DNA of 64,000 nucleotides, taken from positions 196,167 through 260,166 of the forward strand of contig NZ_BMJJ01000004.1 in NCBI RefSeq assembly GCF_014643375.1, written 5' to 3'. Of this stretch, positions 54,891 to 64,000 are shown one piece after another (the stretch's first letter is position 1; the number at the start of each line of letters is the position of its first letter). The stretch is from Aureimonas glaciei (lineage in GTDB: Bacteria > Pseudomonadota > Alphaproteobacteria > Rhizobiales > Rhizobiaceae). A program made the position numbers and the translations under genes. Under the pieces are notes generated by a model. The model was not told where the DNA came from, made no database searches, and worked only from the letters and a program-made list of their open reading frames with translations.

Positions 54891-55367
54891 ATGACAAGGG
54901 ATGACGACCTCCGCTTCAACCTGACGACGGCGATCCACCGGGTCGGGCGCCACTGGCGCCGACTGGTGCGCGACATCGCCGTGCAGCACGGGATCTCCGA
55001 AGCCTGCGCCCACCCACTGGCGACCATCGGCCGGCTCGGCGACGGCCTGCGTCAGGGCGCGCTGGCCGAGGAGGTCGGCATGGAGGGACCCTCGCTCGTG
55101 CGCCTTCTCGACCAGCTCTGCAGCTGCGGCCTGGTCGAGCGCCGCGACGATCCTGTCGACCGGCGGGCGAAAACGCTGTGGCTGACCGACAAGGGCAGGG
55201 CCGCCGTCGAGCGCATCGGCCAGGATCTCATCGGCCTGCGGGCCGAGGTCTTGAACGGGATCTCGCGGGAGGATCTCGAGGCGACGCTGCGGGTCTTCTC
55301 CGCCTTCGAAACCTTCGACGGCCGTGCCGCGACCCCGGTCGCCGGGAAAAGGGAGCCGGGCGCGTGA
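54891..55367 (+). CDS. MarR-family repressor of the efflux operon
   Basis: 158 residues with the MarR winged helix (QGALAEEVGMEGPSLVRLLDQL, then DRRAKTLWLTDKG). It is the first gene of an operon with a FUSC-type pump, a DUF1656 protein and a membrane fusion protein; its stop overlaps the GTG of the pump gene. It probably senses an aromatic acid and represses its own operon through the tandem repeat upstream. Confidence 0.88.
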   Translation: MTRDDDLRFNLTTAIHRVGRHWRRLVRDIAVQHGISEACAHPLATIGRLGDGLRQGALAEEVGMEGPSLVRLLDQLCSCGLVERRDDPVDRRAKTLWLTDKGRAAVERIGQDLIGLRAEVLNGISREDLEATLRVFSAFETFDGRAATPVAGKREPGA

Positions 55368-57445
55368 TCTTCGGCATCGCTCCGCCGACCGCACGCGAAT
55401 GGCTGTTCTCGGCGAAAACCTTCGCCGCCTCGATGCTCGCCCTCTATATCGCGCTCGCCGCTGGCCTGCCGCGGCCCTACTGGGCGATGGCGACCGTGTT
55501 CATCGTCGCCCATCCGCTGTCGGGCGCCACCCGCTCGAAGGCAGTCTACCGTCTTGCCGGCACGCTGGCCGGCGCTGCCGCTGCCGTGTTCTTCGTGCCC
55601 CTCTTCGTCAATGCGCCGCTCGTCCTCAGCGCCGTCGTGGCGATGTGGACCGGCGGGCTGCTGTTTCTCTCCTTCCTCGACCGGACGCCGCGCGCTTATG
55701 CCTTCATGCTGGCGGGCTACAGTCTGCCGCTGATCGCGCTGCCCGCCGTCGGCGATCCCGCGACCGTCTTCGACATCGCTCTCGCCCGGTCGCAGGAGAT
55801 CGGGCTCGGCATCGTCTGCGCCAGTCTCGTCAACGCGCTCGTCTTGCCGGGCAAGATCGGGCCGCTGATCGGCACCATGGTCAGCGGCTGGCAGAAGGAT
55901 GCCGGCGGCTGGATCGCCGCCGTGCTCGCCGCCACCGACGATGCGAAGCGGCTGCAGGAAAGCGCCCGCCTCGCCACCGACGTCCGCGCCCTCGACGCCC
56001 TGATCAGCCAGCTCCAGTACGATCCGGAGATGCGGGCGGTGGTGCGCCACGCCCGCGACCTTCGCGCCCGGCTGGCCGTGCTGCCGCCGTTGTTGTCGTC
56101 GCTGGCCGACCGGCTCCGCACCGTCCGCCGCCTCGGCCTGATGACGGACGAGCGCAAGACCCTGCTCGCCGACATCGCCGCCTGGGTCGGCGCGACGCCT
56201 GCCGGGAACCGCGCCTCGGAGGATGCCGCTCTGGCCGAAGTGCTGCGCGGCCGGCTCGTGCCTCTGTTCGGTGACCAGGGGGAGCGGAGCGACTGGCAGG
56301 CGCTGATCCTGGCCAGTGCGGGCGCGCGGCTCCGGGAGATCGTCGATCTCTGGCAGGACGCCAACGTCTTGCGCGCCCAGATCCTCGCCGGCCGCGATGC
56401 CGGCCGTCGCCAGCCCCTGCGGCTGTCGACGGTGGCCTCGCCCGTGCCGCATTTCGATCTCGGCCTGATGGCGTTCTCGGCCGGGTCTGCGGTGCTCGCG
56501 ACCTTCGTCGCCTGCGTGGTGTGGATCACCTCCGCCTGGGACCAGGGGGCAGGCTTCGTCATCATCGCCGCGGTGTCCTGCTCCTTCTTCGCCACCTCCG
56601 ACAATCCCGTGCCCCAGATCCGGATGCTGACCATCCTCACCGCGGTCAGCGCCGGCGTCGCCGGCATCTACCTCTTCGCGATCCTGCCGAACGTCCACAC
56701 TTACCTCGGCCTCGTCCTGGCCTTCGCCCCGACCTTCCTCGTTCTCGGGACGCTGATCACGCGCCCGCAATTCTTCTTCATCGCCATGCTTCTGGCGGTG
56801 AACACGGCCTCGCTGGTGTCGCTTCAGGAGATCTACGCGGCCGACTTCACCAGCTTCGTCAACTCGTCCATCGCCTCTGTCGGCGGCGGCCTGTTCGCTT
56901 TGGTCTGGATGACCGCGACGCGTCCCTTCGGCGCCGCCTATGCCGCGCGGCGTCTCGTGCGCGCCGGCTGGGCCGAGATCGCGGCGATCGCCGGGGGACG
57001 ACGCGGCGCCGCGCCGGAGGCCTATGCCGGCCGCGTCTTCGACCGGCTGGGCCAGCTGCTGCCGCGCCTGGCGCAAGGCGCCGGCGGCGAGGTCACCGCG
57101 GCGGACGTGCTCGTGGAAATGCGCGTCGGGCTGAATGTCGTCGACCTCAGGCGGCTCCTGCCCGAGGCGCCGCGTTCCCTGCAGGCGGCGCTGGGCACGG
57201 TACTCGCCGGCGTCGCGGAGAATTTCGGCGCGCAGGCGCTCGCCGGTCGCCGTCAGCCCGCGGCGACCGAGCTCCTGCCCCGGATCGACGCGGCGCTGGC
57301 GGAAGGCCTTGCCGCCCCCGCCGGCGACGTCAGAACCGGCGTGCTGCAGGCGCTGGTCGGCCTGCGCCTGGCCCTGTTCGCCGAGGCACCGGATCCCGCT
57401 CCGCTGGCGCTGCCGGCCTCGTCCTTTCCTCTCGCCGCCGAATAA
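55364..57445 (+). CDS. FUSC/AaeB-family inner-membrane efflux protein
   Basis: 693 residues from a GTG overlapping the MarR stop. Two blocks of membrane helices (about 15-165 and 365-520) each precede a soluble helical stretch, the layout of AaeB. Motifs include GLPRPYWAMATVFIV and FVIIAAVSCSFFATSDNP. With the HlyD-type and DUF1656 proteins it forms an aromatic-carboxylic-acid type exporter. Confidence 0.88.
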   Translation: MIFGIAPPTAREWLFSAKTFAASMLALYIALAAGLPRPYWAMATVFIVAHPLSGATRSKAVYRLAGTLAGAAAAVFFVPLFVNAPLVLSAVVAMWTGGLLFLSFLDRTPRAYAFMLAGYSLPLIALPAVGDPATVFDIALARSQEIGLGIVCASLVNALVLPGKIGPLIGTMVSGWQKDAGGWIAAVLAATDDAKRLQESARLATDVRALDALISQLQYDPEMRAVVRHARDLRARLAVLPPLLSSLADRLRTVRRLGLMTDERKTLLADIAAWVGATPAGNRASEDAALAEVLRGRLVPLFGDQGERSDWQALILASAGARLREIVDLWQDANVLRAQILAGRDAGRRQPLRLSTVASPVPHFDLGLMAFSAGSAVLATFVACVVWITSAWDQGAGFVIIAAVSCSFFATSDNPVPQIRMLTILTAVSAGVAGIYLFAILPNVHTYLGLVLAFAPTFLVLGTLITRPQFFFIAMLLAVNTASLVSLQEIYAADFTSFVNSSIASVGGGLFALVWMTATRPFGAAYAARRLVRAGWAEIAAIAGGRRGAAPEAYAGRVFDRLGQLLPRLAQGAGGEVTAADVLVEMRVGLNVVDLRRLLPEAPRSLQAALGTVLAGVAENFGAQALAGRRQPAATELLPRIDAALAEGLAAPAGDVRTGVLQALVGLRLALFAEAPDPAPLALPASSFPLAAE

Positions 57446-57455
57446 GGAGACGCCG

Positions 57456-57665
57456 ATGACCGGAGACTTCAGTCTTTTCGGGGTGTTCGTGCCCAAGATC
57501 CTGGTTCTGGCGCTCGTCGCCTATGGCCTCAATCTCGTCCTCAAACGCGTCCTCGCCAGCACCGGCTTCTACCGCCTCGTCTGGCATCCCGCGCTGTTCG
57601 ATCTCGCTCTTTTCGTCCTGGTCCTGTCGGGCCTCGCCATCGCCGCTCAACAGGTCTCGCCATGA
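57456..57665 (+). CDS. DUF1656 small membrane protein (AaeX-like)
   Basis: 69 residues with two membrane helices (FVPKILVLALVAYGLNLVL and LFDLALFVLVLSGLAIAA). AATAAGGAGA lies upstream. AaeX-type proteins regularly stand between the FUSC pump and the fusion protein. Its stop overlaps the next start by 4 bp. Confidence 0.85.
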   Translation: MTGDFSLFGVFVPKILVLALVAYGLNLVLKRVLASTGFYRLVWHPALFDLALFVLVLSGLAIAAQQVSP

Positions 57666-58579
57666 AAGCCTTCCTTCTCCGCACCCTCCGTCTTGCCGTC
57701 ACCCTCGTCGTCGTCGCGATCGCCGCGGGCGTCGGCTGGAACGTCTGGCACGACTACATGAACACGCCCTGGACGCGCGACGGGCATGTGCGCGCCGACG
57801 TCATCGGCATCACCCCGGACGTTTCCGGCCCGGTCGGCGCGGTTCTCGTTCGGGACAATCAGACGGTCGCCAAGGGCGATGTCCTGATCGAGATCGACGG
57901 GGCCCGGTTCCAGCTCGCCCTCGACCTCGCCAAGGCGGCGCTGGCCGACAAGCAAGCGGCGCTGCAGCAGGCCGAACGCAATGCCGGGCGCTACCGCAAG
58001 CTCGGCAAGGGGGCCGCCGTGTCGCAGCAGACGATCGAGGAGGCGCAACTGGCCGCCGTGCAGGCCGAGGCCGCCTATCAGGAGGCGCTGAGCAATCGCG
58101 GCGTCGCCGAGCTCAACCTCGAGCGCGCTGTGGTGCGCGCGCCCTCGGCCGGGATCGTCAGCAATCTGTCGCTCAATCCCGGCGACTACGTCACGGCCGG
58201 CAAGGCCGTGATGGCGCTGGTGGACACCGAGACGCTGCGCGTCGAAGGCTATTTCGAGGAGAGCCAGCTGACCGGGATCGCCGTCGGCGATCCCGTCGAG
58301 ATCGACCTGATGGCCGGCACGGCCAAACTCACCGGGCGTGTCGAGAGCATTGCCGCGGGCATCGAGGACCGCGAGCGCAGCGACGGCTCGAACCTTTTGG
58401 CCAATGTCACGCCGACCTTTTCCTGGGTTCGCCTCGCGCAGCGCATTCCCGTGCGCGTGGCGCTGGACGCCGTGCCGGAGGGCATCCGCCTCGTCGCCGG
58501 GCTGACCGCGACCGTCACGGTGCGGCCGAGGGGCGATGCCGATGGCGGCTCGCTGCCGGCCGTGGCCGCCGCCGAGTAG
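57662..58579 (+). CDS. HlyD-family membrane fusion protein (AaeA-like)
   Basis: 305 residues: an N-terminal anchor helix, the lipoyl-like half TPDVSGPVGAVLVRDNQTVAKGD, an alpha-helical hairpin (about 80-140) and the second half RAPSAGIVSNLSLNPGDYVTAG. It would link the FUSC pump to an outer-membrane channel. No outer-membrane gene is present in this operon, so a channel elsewhere must be shared. Confidence 0.9.
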   Translation: MKAFLLRTLRLAVTLVVVAIAAGVGWNVWHDYMNTPWTRDGHVRADVIGITPDVSGPVGAVLVRDNQTVAKGDVLIEIDGARFQLALDLAKAALADKQAALQQAERNAGRYRKLGKGAAVSQQTIEEAQLAAVQAEAAYQEALSNRGVAELNLERAVVRAPSAGIVSNLSLNPGDYVTAGKAVMALVDTETLRVEGYFEESQLTGIAVGDPVEIDLMAGTAKLTGRVESIAAGIEDRERSDGSNLLANVTPTFSWVRLAQRIPVRVALDAVPEGIRLVAGLTATVTVRPRGDADGGSLPAVAAAE

Positions 58580-58635
58580 TCGGCGAACACGCGGGACGCG
58601 CTCTGGCGACCGCCGTCTCTCCGGTGGGCGGGCGG

Positions 58636-58659
58636 CGCCCGGTCCTGACGGGCCGGGCG
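58636..58659. terminator. Possible bidirectional hairpin between the efflux operon and maeB
   Basis: cgcccgg at 58636-58642 and ccgggcg at 58653-58659 form a 7-bp stem with a 10-nt loop between convergent genes. There is no T tract; support is modest. Confidence 0.35.
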
Positions 58660-58684
58660 TCGGCGGTCGCTGGCGTGCCTCCCG

Positions 58685-60988
<2,304 letters not shown>

Positions 60989-61198
60989 GCCACATCCCTT
61001 TCATGCTCTTGCCGTCGCGACCGGTGCATAACCGATAAAGCCGCGATCGGGAAATGACCGTCGATATTTTGCCGCTAAAGATTGGCCGATCGCACTGGTC
61101 TTTGCCGTCCTCCCTGCGCGGGCTCACCTCGGACACGTCACACGCGTGCAATGAGAATCAGCCATTGCCAGTGGAAAGGGGCGATGAGGACGGTGACG

Positions 61199-62023
61199 AT
61201 GCAGCAGCTGAAGACCACCCGGCACTTGCGGACGCTCTTTATCTCCGACGTGCATCTCGGCTCGAAGGCGGCGCAGGCGGAACTTTTGATCGAATTCCTG
61301 CGGCTGCACGATGCCGAGAAGATCTACCTCGTCGGCGACATCGTCGACGGCTGGCGCCTGAAGCGCAGCTGGCACTGGCCGCAAAGCCATAACGACGTGG
61401 TGCAGAAGCTCCTGCGCAAGGCCCGCAAGGGCACAGAGATCGTCTACATCCCCGGCAATCACGACGAGTTCCTGCGCAGCTTCCCCGGCCAGCATTTCGG
61501 CGGCATCGAGGTCAAGCAGAACGACGTCCACGTCACGGCCGATGGGCGGCGTTTTCTGGTCATGCATGGCGACGAGTTCGACGTCGTGGTGCGCAATGCC
61601 CGTCTCATCGCCTATCTCGGCGACTGGGCCTACGATACGGCGATCGCGATCAACGTCGTGTTCAACAAGGTCCGCCGCGTTCTCGGCTTTCCCTACTGGT
61701 CGCTCTCGTCCTGGGCCAAGCTCAAGGTCAAGAACGCCGTCAGCTTCATCGGCACCTTCGAGGCGGCGCTCGCCGAGGAGGCGGCACGGCATGGCTGCGA
61801 CGGCGTCATCTGCGGCCATATCCACCACGCGCAGATCGCCCACCGCGCCGGCATCGAATACGTCAACACCGGCGACTGGGTGGAGAGCTGCACGGCCGTG
61901 GCCGAGCGGCACGACGGCTCGCTCGAACTCATCCACTGGACGGCCCTGCCGCAGGAAGGCCGCGCGACCGGCTCCGCCGCGGCGGAAGAGCGCGCCGAGA
62001 CGCCGGCGGTGGAGGCCGCCTGA
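61199..62023 (+). CDS. plcP: Metallophosphoesterase, probable phospholipase C PlcP
   Basis: 274 residues of the calcineurin-like fold: FISDVHLGS, VGDIVDGWRLKRSWHWPQ, IPGNHDEF, MHGDEFDVVV and GHIHHAQI. The sequence is very like the phospholipase C PlcP of Sinorhizobium, which releases diacylglycerol from phosphatidylcholine under phosphate limitation; it is also often labelled UDP-diacylglucosamine diphosphatase. ATG at 61199 has GAGGA 8 nt upstream; ATGs at 61151 and 61184 are less well placed. The stop overlaps the glycosyltransferase start, the plcP-agt arrangement of lipid remodelling. Confidence 0.82.
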   Translation: MQQLKTTRHLRTLFISDVHLGSKAAQAELLIEFLRLHDAEKIYLVGDIVDGWRLKRSWHWPQSHNDVVQKLLRKARKGTEIVYIPGNHDEFLRSFPGQHFGGIEVKQNDVHVTADGRRFLVMHGDEFDVVVRNARLIAYLGDWAYDTAIAINVVFNKVRRVLGFPYWSLSSWAKLKVKNAVSFIGTFEAALAEEAARHGCDGVICGHIHHAQIAHRAGIEYVNTGDWVESCTAVAERHDGSLELIHWTALPQEGRATGSAAAEERAETPAVEAA

Positions 62024-63048
62024 TGCGCATCCTCATCGCGACCGACGCCTGGATGCCGCAGGTCAACGGCGTGGTCCGGACCCTGTCGAGCCTGGCGACG
62101 GAACTGCGCCGGCGTGGTCACGAGGTGCTGATCGTCTCGCCGCAGGATTTTCGCACAGTGCCGATGCCGACCTATCCGGAAATCCGGCTGGCCCTGGCCG
62201 GTCCGCGGCAGCTCGGCCGGATCATCGCCGGTTTCGATCCGCACTCGATCCACATTGCCACGGAAGGTCCCGTCGGCATGGCGACGCGTCGCGCGGCACT
62301 GCGGGCCGGGCGCAGTTTCACCACGAGCTTCCACACCCGTTTCCCGGAATATCTGCGCCAACGCCTGCCCGTTCCAGAGAGGCTGAGCTACGCCTTCCTG
62401 CGCTGGTTCCACGCGCCCGCCACGACCTGCCTCGTCCCGACGGAAGCGGTCCGGCGCGAGCTTTCCGGCCGCGGCTTCGGTCATCTCGCCACCTGGACGC
62501 GCGGCGTCGACCGGGCGGTCTTCAAGCCCTCGGCGCCGATCGATTTCGGCCTGCCGGGACCGATCTTCCTCACCGTGTCGCGGATCGCGCCGGAAAAGAA
62601 CATCGAGGCGTTTCTCGACCTCGACCTGCCCGGCTCGAAGGTGGTCGTCGGCGACGGGCCGGGGCTGGCCGAGATGCGGCGGCGCTATCCGGCCGTCCAC
62701 TTCACCGGCGCGCAGAGCGGCGAGGCGCTGGCACGGCACTATTCCAGCGCCGACGTCTTCGTCTTTCCGTCCAAGACCGACACGTTCGGCATCGTGCTCA
62801 TTGAGGCCCTGGCCTGTGGCGCGCCGGTCGCGTCGTACCGCGAGCCGGGTCCCCTCGACGTCATCGCCGGTACCGCGGCGGGCTGCATGGCGGACGATCT
62901 GCGCGCGGCTTGCCTCTCGGCGTTGACGCTCGACCGGCAGGCGGCGCTCGCGCGGTCGAGGGCCTTCTCTTGGTCGGCCTGCGCCGACATCTTTCTCGGC
63001 GCCATCGACAGCCGCGCGCCGAGCGGCGCCCTGGCCTTCGCCAGCTGA
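62023..63048 (+). CDS. agt: GT4-family glycosyltransferase, probable diacylglycerol glycosyltransferase Agt
   Basis: 341 residues with the GT-B fold: N-terminal ATDAWMPQVNGVVRTLSSLATELRRRGHEV and the donor-site EX7E region PSKTDTFGIVLIEALACG. In rhizobia and marine alphaproteobacteria the gene next to plcP adds glucose or glucuronic acid to diacylglycerol, replacing phospholipids when phosphate is scarce. Coupled start (tgatg) with plcP. Alternative: a mannosyltransferase for envelope glycans. Confidence 0.8.
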   Translation: MRILIATDAWMPQVNGVVRTLSSLATELRRRGHEVLIVSPQDFRTVPMPTYPEIRLALAGPRQLGRIIAGFDPHSIHIATEGPVGMATRRAALRAGRSFTTSFHTRFPEYLRQRLPVPERLSYAFLRWFHAPATTCLVPTEAVRRELSGRGFGHLATWTRGVDRAVFKPSAPIDFGLPGPIFLTVSRIAPEKNIEAFLDLDLPGSKVVVGDGPGLAEMRRRYPAVHFTGAQSGEALARHYSSADVFVFPSKTDTFGIVLIEALACGAPVASYREPGPLDVIAGTAAGCMADDLRAACLSALTLDRQAALARSRAFSWSACADIFLGAIDSRAPSGALAFAS

Positions 63049-63120
63049 GCCGGTCCCAGCCTCACACGGGGGCGGGCCGCGCCCCGAACGGAAAACACCC
63101 AGGCGGAGAGACGGAAGCGG

Positions 63121-64000
63121 TCAGCCGCCCCAGAGCGCGGCCGTCGGCGCGGAAACCGTCGACCCGGCATAGACGAGCCCGGCGGGCCGGTCGGCCTTCA
63201 TCAGAAGCGGGCCATCGAGATCGATGATATCGGCGTGCTGGCCGAGCAGCACGGCGGGCGCCATGGCCAGCGACGAGGCGACCATGCAGCCGACCATGAC
63301 GCCGAAGCCGAGGTTTCGCGCCTCCTCGACCAGAGCCAGCGCCTCGGTCAGGCCGCCGGTCTTGTCGAGCTTGACGTTGACGAAGTCGTAGCGGCCGGCG
63401 AGCCCGGCGAGATCGCCGGTCTGGTGCAGGGATTCGTCGGCGCAGACGGGGACCGGATGCGGGACCGCGGCCAGAAGCGCGTCCCGGCCGACCGGCAGCG
63501 GCTGCTCGACGAGAATGGCGCCGGCCGCCGCGGCCGCCAGCATGTTCTGGCGAAAGTTCGTCTCGTTCCAGCCCTCGTTGGCATCGAGGATCAGCCGGGC
63601 CCCGCCGGCGGCCGCATGCACGGCGCGGATGCGCTCGACGTCGCCGTCGCCGCCCCCGACCTTGATCTTCAGAAGCGTCCGTCCGGCCGCCGCGCGCGTC
63701 GCCGCCGCCATCGCCTCCGGCGTGCCGAGCGAGATCGTGTAAGCGGTCTCCAGCGGGCGTGGCGCCGTGATGCCGATCCTCGATGCGACGCTCGTTCCGG
63801 ACAGCTTGGCCTCGAGATCCCACAGCGCGCAATCGAGCGCATTGCGCGCCGCGCCGGCGGGAAGCAGGGCCTGCAGCGCTTCGCGTGAAGCGCCAGCCTC
63901 GATCGCCGCGCGCGCCGTCTCGATCGCCCGAGAGACGCTGTCGACGCTTTCGTCGTAGCGCGCATAGGGCACGCATTCGCCCCGGCCGGCGGCCGAACCG
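63121..64000 (-). CDS. Dipeptide epimerase (enolase superfamily), N-terminus outside the window
   Basis: The last 293 or so codons are present; the gene continues beyond base 64000. Enolase-superfamily catalytic residues are visible: LLKIKVGGG (KxK), ILDANEGWN, EQPL, CADESLHQTGD and VNVKLDKTGG. This matches L-Ala-D/L-Glu epimerases (YcjG/YkfB), which recycle murein dipeptides. It is convergent with agt. Confidence 0.85.
   Translation of the reverse strand, partial: GSAAGRGECVPYARYDESVDSVSRAIETARAAIEAGASREALQALLPAGAARNALDCALWDLEAKLSGTSVASRIGITAPRPLETAYTISLGTPEAMAAATRAAAGRTLLKIKVGGGDGDVERIRAVHAAAGGARLILDANEGWNETNFRQNMLAAAAAGAILVEQPLPVGRDALLAAVPHPVPVCADESLHQTGDLAGLAGRYDFVNVKLDKTGGLTEALALVEEARNLGFGVMVGCMVASSLAMAPAVLLGQHADIIDLDGPLLMKADRPAGLVYAGSTVSAPTAALWGG

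Noticed and set aside
55052-57496. An 814-codon open frame on the minus strand
   Set aside because: Antisense shadow of the FUSC efflux gene. The translation is low-complexity Arg/Gly/Asp/Gln-rich and has no domain.
60998-61015. A Pho-box-like ctttcat/ttgccgt pair upstream of plcP
   Set aside because: The second half matches only about four of seven consensus positions; too weak to call.

Overview
The window is GC-rich and gene-dense, and it reads as chromosome from an alphaproteobacterium of the Hyphomicrobiales (Rhizobiales). The signs are an Irr-type iron control element in front of mbfA, rhizobial-style palindromic repeats, a plcP-agt lipid-remodelling pair, a class II DAHP synthase and many ABC and TRAP importers. 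Housekeeping genes (rpiA, gor, aroG, nadE, gltX, maeB, one tRNA) argue for chromosome rather than plasmid. The genus cannot be fixed from this sequence.

Layout. 1-6118: one end of an ectoine/hydroxyectoine utilisation locus. It holds the first 80 codons of an EhuA-like ATPase, the MocR-type regulator enuR, and on the other strand doeX-doeC-doeD, which would take diaminobutyrate to aspartate. 6462-12715: a divergent pair. On the minus strand is a four-gene operon, dsbD - Lgt-like/TlpA thioredoxin - L,D-transpeptidase - DsbA-like; on the plus strand is an OmpR-type two-component system. A CTTAA-N6-CTTAA direct repeat lies between them. 13351-20787: a catabolic island with a LysR regulator, an argininosuccinate-lyase-like enzyme, a family 3 amino-acid ABC importer, an MmgE/PrpD enzyme and a NodB-type deacetylase. 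21190-24156: a TAXI-TRAP importer. 24934-29407: an HpcH/HpaI aldolase with a DctPQM TRAP importer, divergent from a GntR regulator; three helically phased copies of a 9-bp repeat lie between them. 29756-38606: a LysR regulator divergent from an oligopeptide-type ABC importer that includes a permease-ATPase fusion, followed by an FAD oxidoreductase and an aspartoacylase-family deacylase. 38607-40457: decayed DNA, including the C-terminal half of a glycerate 2-kinase, ending at tRNA-Val(CAC).

40809-64000 is mostly core metabolism and stress functions: gph, rpiA, glutathione reductase with a gamma-glutamylcyclotransferase-like protein, DAHP synthase, a DODA-type dioxygenase, a hemerythrin-like protein, DedA, DUF1003, nadE, gltX, mbfA, a MarR-controlled AaeAB-like efflux operon, maeB, the plcP-agt pair and the 3' part of a dipeptide epimerase gene.

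Overall the left 40 kb is built from substrate-specific import-and-catabolism modules, each beside its own regulator, and the right 24 kb is core chromosome. The best candidates for undescribed biology are the thiol-redox/L,D-transpeptidase operon with its two-component system, the lyase-MmgE/PrpD-deacetylase cluster, and the importer-oxidase-deacylase cluster at 30.8-38.6 kb.
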